A stretch of 64,000 bases of DNA from a virus. The stretch spans positions 186,001-250,000 of the IMG/VR virus record IMGVR_UViG_3300042889_001503, one strand, 5' to 3'. The notes under the pieces were generated by a model. It did no database searches. It was given only the letters and a program-made list of their open reading frames with translations, and was not told where the DNA came from. Position 1 is the stretch's first letter, and each line of letters starts with the position of its first letter. This document shows positions 48,399-56,083 of the stretch, one piece after another. A program made the position numbers and the translations under genes.

Positions 48399-48764
48399 AT
48401 GAGAATTATTATAACAGAAAGTAAATTTAAAAGTATGGTTACCAAAATGGTTGGGTATGATTTATCCCACCGTATTGAGATGATTACAAGTTGGGAGAAT
48501 TTAACCGGTTCGGAAAAACATAATGTATTTGGTGATAATAAATCTATTTTTGTTCAGTATCAAAACCATTATGGTCCGATGTATATATTTTCAAATTTTA
48601 AAGGACATAATTATTTGGCTCAAAATCAAAAAGGTAAACTATGGTTTATTGTTGATACAAGTACTGGATACGAAATAGATTACTATGATTTTTTACAAAT
48701 GCTTAATCTTGATATGACGGGTATTAGTTTAAGAAAAATAATCGATGAATTTGCTGAAGAATGA
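48399..48764 (+). CDS. short-leader protein
   Basis: 121 residues from MRIIITESKFKSMVTKMV, start set by the late box. Middle NKSIFVQYQNHYGPMYIF. No family. 4-nt overlap with the next gene. Confidence 0.77.
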   Translation: MRIIITESKFKSMVTKMVGYDLSHRIEMITSWENLTGSEKHNVFGDNKSIFVQYQNHYGPMYIFSNFKGHNYLAQNQKGKLWFIVDTSTGYEIDYYDFLQMLNLDMTGISLRKIIDEFAEE

Positions 48765-49099
48765 AAATAATAATTACAGAAAGTAAAGTTGGGCAAGTAA
48801 AAAATTTAGTACAAGAAATTATTGATGATGAGTTAAATAACTTACGTCAAGAGGCTGATGAAGAGTGGGGTTTGGGTGAAATGGATGAGATAAATGAGGT
48901 TGGTTCTGTTGAAAAGATTGTTGTTGATGAAATAAAAACAACTGATGGTATTAGTGTTAATGTCAATCTTTATTTAAACACAGATAGAGAAGATTTTGAA
49001 ATAATTTTACCAATGATTGAATATACTATTGAGCAATGGATTCCTAATGCTAAAATTCATATAAACAAAATATATCTAAATGAAAATAATAATTACTGA
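48761..49099 (+). CDS. short-leader acidic protein
   Basis: 112 residues, leader MKIIITESKVGQVKNLVQ; Glu-rich helix then a beta-alpha half. Overlaps the next gene by 20 nt: the end of this ORF encodes NENNNY in the same bases as the next MKIIITE. Confidence 0.76.
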   Translation: MKIIITESKVGQVKNLVQEIIDDELNNLRQEADEEWGLGEMDEINEVGSVEKIVVDEIKTTDGISVNVNLYLNTDREDFEIILPMIEYTIEQWIPNAKIHINKIYLNENNNY

Positions 49100-49400
49100 G
49101 AGACAGAATAATTTATTGATGGAGGATTTACCCATTAGTCTTCGTAGACGAATTAATTATAATATTCTTAAAGACCATTTGGATTTTTCCATATTAGAAT
49201 CCGTTAATCCTTGTGATTATAGTACATTAGGGGATTTTATTGGTGAGATGTGTGATATGATGGTTGTGGATTTTTTAGATGATTTTGAATATGATAGCGG
49301 TCTAAAAGTTAGTCCAAAAGATAAAGATGATTTTTATTATTTTATGACTGATAATTTTGCTGATTACCTTCAAGAATTTTATGATAAACAATGTGCGTAA
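49080..49400 (+). CDS. short-leader acidic protein
   Basis: 106 residues, leader MKIIITERQNNLLMEDLP. Asp-rich C-terminal half. Start is nested inside the previous gene. Confidence 0.76.
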   Translation: MKIIITERQNNLLMEDLPISLRRRINYNILKDHLDFSILESVNPCDYSTLGDFIGEMCDMMVVDFLDDFEYDSGLKVSPKDKDDFYYFMTDNFADYLQEFYDKQCA

Positions 49401-49404
49401 CCGA

Positions 49405-49414
49405 TATATTTATA
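49405..49414 (+). promoter_or_regulatory. late-type box TATATTTATA
   Basis: 14 nt before ATG 49429. Confidence 0.5.
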
Positions 49415-49428
49415 TTAAAACAAATTAT

Positions 49429-49920
49429 ATGAAAAAAATTGTAAGATTAACTGAAGGAGAGTTAACAAATTTAATAAAAAGAATATTAAAGGAGGATTCG
49501 ACAAAAAATAATTGTCATAAAGAATATACAAACCCTGAATCCAATACAGACCCATACATATATAGAATGGGTCCGGAATGTATTTGGCAAACTAAAAGTG
49601 ATAAAACAAAAAAACAAATAGGTAAAGAAATACCTGATTGGATTTCATTATATAAAAATGAAAAGGCAAACCAAAAACTTGATAAATGGTTCCCAAACGC
49701 TAAATCGGATTGTTCAAAATGTAAAAATGGTGGTATTAAAAAAACCCCACCATCTGATTTAATTAAGAAAAAAGTTGATTTAGTTAAGGGTAAAATTGGT
49801 GAAAATAAATGTCCTAAAACCATAAATTGTATGCCGTCACCTAATGGTAAACCTAACCCTTGTGATGATTTTTTTATTAGTTACTGTATCAAATCAGGTA
49901 AGACTTCGGCAACATATTAA
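49429..49920 (+). CDS. helical-leader Cys-rich protein
   Basis: 163 residues from MKKIVRLTEGELTNLIKRIL, containing two candidate sites: L-T-E at 7-9 and L-K-E at 20-22. The body has CxxC (DCSKCKNGG) and further Cys (NKCPKTINCMPS, PCDDFFISYC), suggesting disulfides or metal. Confidence 0.76.
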   Translation: MKKIVRLTEGELTNLIKRILKEDSTKNNCHKEYTNPESNTDPYIYRMGPECIWQTKSDKTKKQIGKEIPDWISLYKNEKANQKLDKWFPNAKSDCSKCKNGGIKKTPPSDLIKKKVDLVKGKIGENKCPKTINCMPSPNGKPNPCDDFFISYCIKSGKTSATY

Positions 49921-49925
49921 TAATT

Positions 49926-50387
49926 ATGAAAAAGAAAATTATAAAATTAACGGAATCAGATTTAAAAAACATTGTGATGAGAATTATCAATGAACAATTT
50001 GATATGGACTACTACGACATTATTTTGGATTTATATAACGAGGTTGGTCTTGAGGGTATGACTGATGAAGAAATTGAATATTTGAAAAGTGGCGGTGAGA
50101 GTAATGTCCCTGAAAGATTTTTGGGTGGAGACTTGGATATTGATTCTGAGGAATCTGAAGATTTTGGTGGACTTGATAGATTCAAGGAAATTATGGACGG
50201 ATACAATCATAAGATTGTGGATACCGCTCCCGACGGTAAGTTGAGAGTTGTCTTTAGAGAAAACCCTGAGATATTGGAAAGACTTGATGGTGTGGTTCCG
50301 GAATCATTAATAGAAGTTAGACAAGGACATATAATCATTCTTGTTCCTGAAAATTGGACGGATGATATTTTCGGAGAAGAAATATAA
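49926..50387 (+). CDS. helical-leader protein
   Basis: 153 residues, MKKKIIKLTESDLKNIVMRI start, with L-T-E at 8-10 and I-N-E at about 21-23: the same compound leader as the previous gene. Acidic body. Confidence 0.76.
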   Translation: MKKKIIKLTESDLKNIVMRIINEQFDMDYYDIILDLYNEVGLEGMTDEEIEYLKSGGESNVPERFLGGDLDIDSEESEDFGGLDRFKEIMDGYNHKIVDTAPDGKLRVVFRENPEILERLDGVVPESLIEVRQGHIIILVPENWTDDIFGEEI

Positions 50388-50394
50388 TTTAAGA

Positions 50395-50419
50395 CCCCAC
50401 CTTGACAGTGGGGTTTTTT
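50395..50419 (+). terminator. rho-independent terminator
   Basis: CCCCAC / GTGGGG stem with T-run, closing the second cassette. Confidence 0.8.
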
Positions 50420-50449
50420 ATTTCTATCTTTAGACAAAACTTAAACATT

Positions 50450-50632
50450 ATGTCAAAACATTATCAGGTAGATTATTATTTAATCTATGAAGGAGGGGGT
50501 AAAGCATCTCAATCAACAACACTAATTATGGAATCAGACTCTGATTCGGAAGCAATTAGAAAAATTAAAGGTAAGAATAATTTAACATCCAATGTTAAAG
50601 AAATTCAAATAATTAAAATAAAAAAATCTTAA
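50450..50632 (+). CDS. small protein, unknown
   Basis: 60 residues, MSKHYQVDYYLIYEGGGKAS; one beta-beta-alpha-beta module. TATCTTTA lies 18 nt upstream as a possible promoter. Confidence 0.68.
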   Translation: MSKHYQVDYYLIYEGGGKASQSTTLIMESDSDSEAIRKIKGKNNLTSNVKEIQIIKIKKS

Positions 50633-50636
50633 CATT

Positions 50637-50921
50637 ATGTCAGAACAAACACCAAAAACAATTGCAGTATTCGCTACAGAATATTATGAAACATCAATCA
50701 CCAGAGAACCGGTAGAATTAACCCTTGCAGATTATCCTGAATTGGAAGGTATGTCACAGGACGAAGCTATTAACTATGTTGAATTAAATGCTTCGGATAT
50801 GGCATCAACAAATCCTGATATGTATGAATCATTGGAGGAAGAATTAAATGATATGGATATTCGTAGAGACAAAATCACGAATGAAACCCAAGAAATTAAC
50901 GCGGTAGCTGAAATGTTTTAA
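50637..50921 (+). CDS. small acidic protein
   Basis: 94 residues, MSEQTPKTIAVFATEYYETS; very acidic helices. No family. 4 nt after the previous gene. Confidence 0.7.
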   Translation: MSEQTPKTIAVFATEYYETSITREPVELTLADYPELEGMSQDEAINYVELNASDMASTNPDMYESLEEELNDMDIRRDKITNETQEINAVAEMF

Positions 50922-50929
50922 GAATTAAA

Positions 50930-50960
50930 CCCCAATTATTTATTTAGTTGGGGTTTTTTT
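50930..50960 (+). terminator. rho-independent terminator
   Basis: CCCCAA / TTGGGG stem and T-run. Confidence 0.8.
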
Positions 50961-50962
50961 AT

Positions 50963-50970
50963 TATCTTTG
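50963..50970 (+). promoter_or_regulatory. TATCTTTG promoter
   Basis: 4 nt before ATG 50975; leaderless-type, immediately after the terminator. Confidence 0.7.
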
Positions 50971-50974
50971 TCAA

Positions 50975-51235
50975 ATGAAAAAGTTGGTATTCAAATATTT
51001 TGACACATTTTGTTACGGGGAACTAATTCCGGATGAGGGTGACTCTAATTGGATGAAACCATTTATTGAGTATAATGCGTTTGGATATTCAATTAACGAA
51101 AACTATCTATTTTATAATGGAGGTTTGATGGACGATGTTATGGGGATGTTTAGTGTCGGTAAAGCTGACTTTAGAGAATATTTAATGGAGTGGTTTCAAA
51201 ATAGATATAATTTACCGGTATCAAATGTTGTGTAA
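50975..51235 (+). CDS. WF-tail family protein without leader
   Basis: 86 residues from MKKLVFKYFDTFCYGELIPD. C-terminus REYLMEWFQNRYNLPVSNVV carries the family motif, but the MKIxITE leader is absent and the promoter is host-type, so this member may act in the cell rather than be packaged. Confidence 0.74.
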   Translation: MKKLVFKYFDTFCYGELIPDEGDSNWMKPFIEYNAFGYSINENYLFYNGGLMDDVMGMFSVGKADFREYLMEWFQNRYNLPVSNVV

Positions 51236-51252
51236 TAAATAAAAATAAAAAA

Positions 51253-51531
51253 ATGAATGAGTTAACAGTTGCTGTAACGTGGAGACGAAAAGATAAAACA
51301 AATTATTTTGATATTAAATTCCCAAAGGACCAAGAGTTATTATCGGTTAAGGAATCAATAATGATGTTGGCTGCCGGTATGTCTATGTTAATTAAAGCCG
51401 GACACAAACGAGGAGATTTTAAAGATTACGAAATGTTTGAACACGTAATTGATTATATGAAAAGTGAGTTTGTTTCTACAGAATCATTTGAAGACGCTAC
51501 TATCCAACCAAACACAATTAAGAGTGAGTAA
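51253..51531 (+). CDS. small protein, unknown
   Basis: 92 residues, MNELTVAVTWRRKDKTNYFD. Beta then helix (AAGMSMLIKAGHKRG). No family. Confidence 0.7.
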   Translation: MNELTVAVTWRRKDKTNYFDIKFPKDQELLSVKESIMMLAAGMSMLIKAGHKRGDFKDYEMFEHVIDYMKSEFVSTESFEDATIQPNTIKSE

Positions 51532-51784
51532 TAAAAGAGAACAAAACATTTTTAAATTTTTAGATATTACCTATGGTAGTTGTATATTATTTGAAAACGA
51601 TACGTGTTACTATATTGCCGGTGTTTGTATCTATTACAAAAGTTCTAAACAAGTTGGGTGGACAGGTGTTACTCATTTAGATTTAGTTAGAACTTTTGGT
51701 GAAGGAAGATACTACCCCCAACTAAACAAATGGTTCTCTGAGAAATATAATTTAGAAGTTATTAAAACCCCCATCTTTAATTAG
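51524..51784 (+). CDS. WF-tail family protein, probable GTG start
   Basis: 86 residues if started at GTG 51524 (VSNKREQNIFKFLDITYGSC), overlapping the previous stop by 8 nt; an ATG at 51464 would overlap much more. C-terminus LNKWFSEKYNLEVIKT is the family motif. No leader. Confidence 0.66.
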   Translation: MSNKREQNIFKFLDITYGSCILFENDTCYYIAGVCIYYKSSKQVGWTGVTHLDLVRTFGEGRYYPQLNKWFSEKYNLEVIKTPIFN

Positions 51785-51791
51785 ATTGGGG

Positions 51792-51801
51792 GATATTTAT
51801 T
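51792..51801 (+). promoter_or_regulatory. late-type box GATATTTATT
   Basis: 3 nt before ATG 51805. Confidence 0.62.
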
Positions 51802-51804
51802 TAT

Positions 51805-52932
51805 ATGAATATTAAGATAAGTAAAAATCAATACGATAAATTAAAAAAGAAAATACAATTGACAATTGATTTCCCAAAAGAAATCGTTGTTAGGTTTGGA
51901 GGTTTTAAACCCGACGACTATTACCAACCAACATTTGTGTATCTTGATGAAATGCCTGAAGATGATATTCTTAAACTAAAAGAGTTAAAAGATAGAAACG
52001 AGGGTTTAACCGTTAAACTTAATAATATTTACACAAAAGAAGAATTTGATTTCCCGTTGGAAATTATAAATTTCACTAAATCACGAGGTAATCCATACAT
52101 ATTTAAATCAGAATACGAAAAGATTGAATCCGAACTTGAATCCCACGAACTTATATTAAGTGCTGATTTATTAAAAAAATCAATTTCAAAATTTCCTCAA
52201 TTTATGTTGAATACGTTATATGACCTATATCCAAATAATATTGGTAAAAATAGTTTCATTGATGGTGATGGTATTTGTAATAGTGAAGATGGGTTGATAG
52301 ATATTCCAAACACAAATGTTCCCGGACAAACTTGGTCAATCCTTAATTATTTTGATACCAATCCAATGGTTATCAAAAAACTTATTGAATGGTTTATGCA
52401 CGGGGTATTTAATAATAATGAGACACCAAAGATAGTTTCTAACGAGAAATTTAAGGAATGGATTAAAAATAATTCATCCTCATTGTTTAAAGATGGTGAA
52501 TACTTGGAGGAACTCGTTAACATTAATCTTAAATCATATAAGTCAGGGGTAAAAACCGAAAATTCGGCAATTAAAAAATTAACTGAATCACCATTTAATA
52601 TTGATGGAAAAAACATTAAACAATATTGTTCAGGTTCAAAACAAGATAGAGTTGATGGTAAAGATATTGAAATAACGACTACTGAAGGTGTTCGTTATGC
52701 TCAGATTAAACCATTATCGGGGTATAAGGTTAATGAAATTACAATAGAAAATAAAATTACAAAAGAATATGAGGTTAACACTTATCAAATGAAAAACTAT
52801 AAGAGTAAACCAATTCAATATCTTATTTTCTCAAACGCAAAAAATATTTTAATATTTGAAAATAATAATTACAAAATTATTGGTACCGGTTTAGTAGTGT
52901 TTAAAAATCCACCATTATCTAATTTAGATTAA
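51805..52932 (+). CDS. possible PD-(D/E)xK nuclease with variant leader
   Basis: 375 residues. MNIKISKNQYDKLKKKIQ has the leader shape but lacks the Glu of I-x-E. Near residues 278-302, GSKQDRVDGKDIEITTTEG and YAQIKPL could be a D...(E/Q)-x-K nuclease core (D287, Q300, K302). The N-terminal half (to about 150) is separate, with DGDGICNSEDGLID, a Ca-loop-like segment. Function assignment tentative. Confidence 0.5.
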   Translation: MNIKISKNQYDKLKKKIQLTIDFPKEIVVRFGGFKPDDYYQPTFVYLDEMPEDDILKLKELKDRNEGLTVKLNNIYTKEEFDFPLEIINFTKSRGNPYIFKSEYEKIESELESHELILSADLLKKSISKFPQFMLNTLYDLYPNNIGKNSFIDGDGICNSEDGLIDIPNTNVPGQTWSILNYFDTNPMVIKKLIEWFMHGVFNNNETPKIVSNEKFKEWIKNNSSSLFKDGEYLEELVNINLKSYKSGVKTENSAIKKLTESPFNIDGKNIKQYCSGSKQDRVDGKDIEITTTEGVRYAQIKPLSGYKVNEITIENKITKEYEVNTYQMKNYKSKPIQYLIFSNAKNILIFENNNYKIIGTGLVVFKNPPLSNLD

Positions 52933-52933
52933 T

Positions 52934-53254
52934 ATGAGGGTTATAATTACAGAAGATAAAAGGGAACGTCTTATTGATAATTTTTTATCTGAGGAATATG
53001 GTGGATTAATCCGATATGAACCTAAAAACAGACCTGACCTTATTTTTTTTGTAAAAGACACGGGAAAAGACCCTATAAAAAGAGATATTGTATTATTTTA
53101 CAATAAAGATGACCAATATGCTTTTATTAATTGGAATATTGTGGATAGTATTAGAATGTTCACCGGTGATGAATGGGACTCAGAACAATTTGTTAAAAGA
53201 TGGTTAAAGAAAACTTACGGGATTGACCCGATTAAATTATACAACAATTTTTAA
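52934..53254 (+). CDS. short-leader, WL-tail family protein
   Basis: 106 residues, leader MRVIITEDKRERLIDNFL. FFVKDTGKDPIKRDIVLFYN middle, then FVKRWLKKTYGIDPIKLYNN. Closely parallels 40227. Confidence 0.78.
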   Translation: MRVIITEDKRERLIDNFLSEEYGGLIRYEPKNRPDLIFFVKDTGKDPIKRDIVLFYNKDDQYAFINWNIVDSIRMFTGDEWDSEQFVKRWLKKTYGIDPIKLYNNF

Positions 53255-53255
53255 T

Positions 53256-54071
53256 ATGAACAAAAGATTAAAATACTTATCTCTTATTAAGAAATTAATT
53301 TCTTGCGAAAGTCGTGAGCAATTATCCGACACTATTAAAGAAATTAATGAATTTAATAAAGAATATTCTATTACCTCAACGTCGGAAGAATTTAAAAAAT
53401 TTGAAATTGCTATTGCAGTAATGAGAGTTAAATTAAAACGTAAACACGATATTATAGAAAACCAATTGAGGGGTCAAAAACAAAATAACAAGACTAATAT
53501 GAAAATAGTAATTACAGAAAGACAAGAAGATTTATTATTCAGTTTACTAACCGAAGGGGAAAACAAACCAACCAACCCAAAGTTATGGGCACAATGTCTT
53601 GCTTGGGCAAGGTCAAGATATAAAGTATGTCCAAGTGCGTATTGTAATGGAGCTGCTGCCAAACGATATAAATCAAAAGGTGGTGGATGGAGAAAAAATA
53701 AAAAATCCACTAATGAGGCATCAAGTCCAACACAACAAGCGGCGATTGCCATCAATATGAAGAAGAAAGGGGTTGAACCAAAGAACGAAAATGTTAATGA
53801 AGATTTGAAAAGATGGTTTAAGGAGAAGTGGGTTGATGTAAGCAAAAAAGTTGACGGGAAACATCCACCCTGTGGAAGAAAGGACGCTGATGGTAAGTCA
53901 TATCCAAAATGTCGTCCATCAAAAAAGGTTTCATCTGAAACACCTAAGGTGGCTTCATCATATGATAAAGATGAGAAGAAAGCGATGACACAACAAAAAC
54001 GAAGAGCTGAAAAGAAAGACCCAAAAGTGGGAACAGGAAATAAACCAACAATGACACATTACGAAAAATGA
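53256..54071 (+). CDS. DUF5872-type protein with internal leader start
   Basis: 271 residues from MNKRLKYLSLIKKLIS. At 53499 an in-frame ATG begins MKIVITERQEDLLFSLLTEG, a perfect short leader, so a 190-residue second product is likely. That part contains LWAQCLAWARSRYKVCPSAY CNGAAAKRYKSKGGGW and LKRWFKEKWVDV...PPCGR...YPKCRPS, patterns I associate with DUF5872 and related marine-virus proteins. Basic and probably virion-associated. The upstream 81 codons look like a separate helical protein, fused without a stop. Confidence 0.76.
   Translation: MNKRLKYLSLIKKLISCESREQLSDTIKEINEFNKEYSITSTSEEFKKFEIAIAVMRVKLKRKHDIIENQLRGQKQNNKTNMKIVITERQEDLLFSLLTEGENKPTNPKLWAQCLAWARSRYKVCPSAYCNGAAAKRYKSKGGGWRKNKKSTNEASSPTQQAAIAINMKKKGVEPKNENVNEDLKRWFKEKWVDVSKKVDGKHPPCGRKDADGKSYPKCRPSKKVSSETPKVASSYDKDEKKAMTQQKRRAEKKDPKVGTGNKPTMTHYEK
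53499..54071 (+). CDS. nested short-leader form of the DUF5872-type protein
   Basis: Alternative product of the same frame. Leader I-T-E at 5-7 and L-T-E at about 17-19. If the leader must be N-terminal to work, this is the packaged form. ATG is preceded by AAGACTAAT with no late box visible. Confidence 0.55.
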   Translation: MKIVITERQEDLLFSLLTEGENKPTNPKLWAQCLAWARSRYKVCPSAYCNGAAAKRYKSKGGGWRKNKKSTNEASSPTQQAAIAINMKKKGVEPKNENVNEDLKRWFKEKWVDVSKKVDGKHPPCGRKDADGKSYPKCRPSKKVSSETPKVASSYDKDEKKAMTQQKRRAEKKDPKVGTGNKPTMTHYEK

Positions 54072-54439
54072 AAATAGTGATTACAGAATCTCAATACAAC
54101 AAACTATTCAACGACTTAGACGATAGTTTTTTTGGAACCGTAGAAGAAACCAACTTTGTTGTTGGTGACTTACTGACTGAGGCGGAATATCAGGGACGCA
54201 AAGTTCAACTTGGTAAAATTATGCAAGGGGATGTTAAAAAATTCAAAGTGTATGTTAAGAACGACAAAGGAAATGTTGTTAAGGTTAACTTTGGTTTTGG
54301 TGGTAAATCGGCAAAAGGAAAACGAATGGTTATCAAAAAAAATAATCCGGCTAGAAGAAAATCTTTTAGAGCAAGAATGAATTGTGATAGTCCGGGACCA
54401 AGATGGAAAGCAAGATACTGGGCTTGTAGAACTTGGTAA
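54068..54439 (+). CDS. short-leader virion-type basic protein
   Basis: 123 residues, leader MKIVITESQYNKLFNDLD. YQGRKVQLGKIMQGDVKKFK, then VKVNFGFGGKSAKG and RRKSFRARMNCDSPGPRWKA RYWACRTW is a conserved pattern in many marine and uncultured phages (Cys and Trp at the end), function unknown. Overlaps the previous gene by 4 nt. Confidence 0.8.
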   Translation: MKIVITESQYNKLFNDLDDSFFGTVEETNFVVGDLLTEAEYQGRKVQLGKIMQGDVKKFKVYVKNDKGNVVKVNFGFGGKSAKGKRMVIKKNNPARRKSFRARMNCDSPGPRWKARYWACRTW

Positions 54440-54440
54440 T

Positions 54441-54812
54441 ATGGATGTAAAAATTAAATACGATAAATTGTTTTCCACGTTTGAAAAAATGATGGAAGAG
54501 TATTCCAATTTGGACCACACCGAAAAATCTTACGATTCTTGGATTCAGGAAAAGGGTGGTTATATTGATTTGGATGTTATAAATTTTTATCGCGATATTG
54601 AAGAAGATTATGAAGATGATGATTGGGTTATGCAATATCAAGATAGTTCAGGTGATGAAGGAAGAGATGAAGATTTACCAATATTAAGATATGGTGATGG
54701 TTATTCATTTAAATCTGAACAGTCAATGTTTGGGCATCACTTTGATGAGTTATTAAAAGATTGGTTTGAAAAAGTATACGGGTATAATGTTAAAACAATT
54801 GAAAGGATATAA
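54441..54812 (+). CDS. WF-tail family protein, degenerate leader
   Basis: 123 residues from MDVKIKYDKLFSTFEKMM; this start looks like a leader that has lost ITE. Acidic middle and C-terminus LLKDWFEKVYGYNVKTIERI. Overlaps the next ATG by 1 nt. Confidence 0.74.
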   Translation: MDVKIKYDKLFSTFEKMMEEYSNLDHTEKSYDSWIQEKGGYIDLDVINFYRDIEEDYEDDDWVMQYQDSSGDEGRDEDLPILRYGDGYSFKSEQSMFGHHFDELLKDWFEKVYGYNVKTIERI

Positions 54813-55204
54813 TGAATATAGAAGATGAAATAGTTCCCAAAATGATTACCAAGTATATGAATACTTTTGGTAATAAAAAAATAAATGAAATGACTTGTTC
54901 CGACACAAAGTATAACTTCAGTGTTCATATTGTTAATTTGTATAAAGGTGAGGAACGTTGGAAGTTTGATGATAGTTGGAGAAATACATACGACTATGTT
55001 CTTGTTATTGATTCTGAGATTCCGGTCCCTAATAATATCTGTGATGAGTATAAAGAAAAACATTTTAAGGATGAAAGAGCTTTAAAATACCCGTTATTGT
55101 GGGCGTTTGACACTGAAATGATAGATGATTTAAAATATATGGGGGTTGATTTAACCTCTTGGTCATTTGGTAAAGCGGGGTTACATTTTAAAAATAGAGA
55201 ATAG
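54812..55204 (+). CDS. hypothetical protein
   Basis: 130 residues, MNIEDEIVPKMITKYMNTFG; middle WKFDDSWRNTYDYVLVIDSE. No family. Confidence 0.72.
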   Translation: MNIEDEIVPKMITKYMNTFGNKKINEMTCSDTKYNFSVHIVNLYKGEERWKFDDSWRNTYDYVLVIDSEIPVPNNICDEYKEKHFKDERALKYPLLWAFDTEMIDDLKYMGVDLTSWSFGKAGLHFKNRE

Positions 55205-55229
55205 TGATACTTATTAGTAAATCATTATT

Positions 55230-55346
55230 ATGTCAAAATCAAAAAAAATAGGGAAACCTAAAAAAAACAGAGTAAATGTTGTTAAGAAATTAAAGATAAT
55301 GAATAAAAACAACGAAATCCTTTCAAGATTAAAATCTGAATTGTAA
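55230..55346 (+). CDS. tiny basic protein
   Basis: 38 residues, MSKSKKIGKPKKNRVNVVKK; Lys-rich and helical. DNA- or RNA-binding is possible. Terminator follows. Confidence 0.55.
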   Translation: MSKSKKIGKPKKNRVNVVKKLKIMNKNNEILSRLKSEL

Positions 55347-55352
55347 AATTAA

Positions 55353-55378
55353 CCCCATCCTAAACGGTGGGGTTTTTT
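55353..55378. terminator. terminator between convergent genes
   Basis: CCCCA / TGGGG stem with A and T runs. Confidence 0.75.
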
Positions 55379-56082
55379 AATTTATCTTCCATCATCGAAT
55401 ATACCTTCTCCTTTAATTTTTTGGTGTCCTTAATTGTTAACCCGTCAACACTAACCTCATCTAAAAATACAACACGATTTATTCCCGGAGTTAACCCAAA
55501 CAAACTTGAATGATGAAGACGTTTATCTGTGTCCAACAATAACATTGGTTTAATAGGTGTTTGAGTTTCAATAGCAATTCTAAATGCTCCGTCAAAGAAA
55601 TCACATAACGTATCATCCGTATCATTAAACTTACCTTCCGGAAATAAAAATATTGAAATCCCTTTTGAAATTTCTGATTTTAATTTTCTGATACTCTCAA
55701 CACGACTACTTGACTCAGTCCGTTTAATTGTTATTACACAGGTTTTCCAAATGTAACCCAACAAAGGTATTGATGATGTTTCGTGTTGACCCAAAACTCT
55801 AAAAGGTTGATTGATACTCAACGCAATTGATGGTGCGTCCATATAGGATTTATGGTTTGAGATAAAAACATATTGTTTATTCTTATCGTGAGGTTTGTCG
55901 TAAATTATTTTGTGACGAATACCAATTAAGAAGAACCAAGATTTTGCCCACAGGTTAACCACCCGGTAATTCATATTGGTCCCTTTCATACCAAAAAATG
56001 AAAATACAAATATGATTGGTGATATCAATAACATTATTAAGACAAATGTTATTAACGAATAAATTGTAAATATTTTTTTCAT
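55360..56082 (-). CDS. 1-acyl-glycerol-3-phosphate acyltransferase (PlsC-like)
   Basis: 240 residues from MKKIFTIYSLITFVLIML, the start 1 nt after the upstream stop. Membrane helix at 5-30. NHKSYMDAP near 76-84 is the NHxxxxD catalytic motif, LFPEGKF near 150 the EG(T/K) substrate motif, and PIKPMLL the fourth block. Acyltransferases of this group make phosphatidic acid. A phage copy may remodel host membrane lipids (inference). Its 3' end overlaps the terminator stem. Confidence 0.86.
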   Translation of the reverse strand: MKKIFTIYSLITFVLIMLLISPIIFVFSFFGMKGTNMNYRVVNLWAKSWFFLIGIRHKIIYDKPHDKNKQYVFISNHKSYMDAPSIALSINQPFRVLGQHETSSIPLLGYIWKTCVITIKRTESSSRVESIRKLKSEISKGISIFLFPEGKFNDTDDTLCDFFDGAFRIAIETQTPIKPMLLLDTDKRLHHSSLFGLTPGINRVVFLDEVSVDGLTIKDTKKLKEKVYSMMEDKLKNPTV

Positions 56083-56083
56083 A

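Noticed and set aside
51768-51792. CCCCCA / TTGGGGG hairpin at the end of gene 51524 as terminator
   Set aside because: The stem overlaps the stop codon but is followed by GATATTTATT rather than a T-run, so termination is not supported.
53223-53255. Longer start for the DUF5872-type gene
   Set aside because: It overlaps the end of 52934-53254 and encodes no conserved residues; ATG 53256 directly follows that stop.
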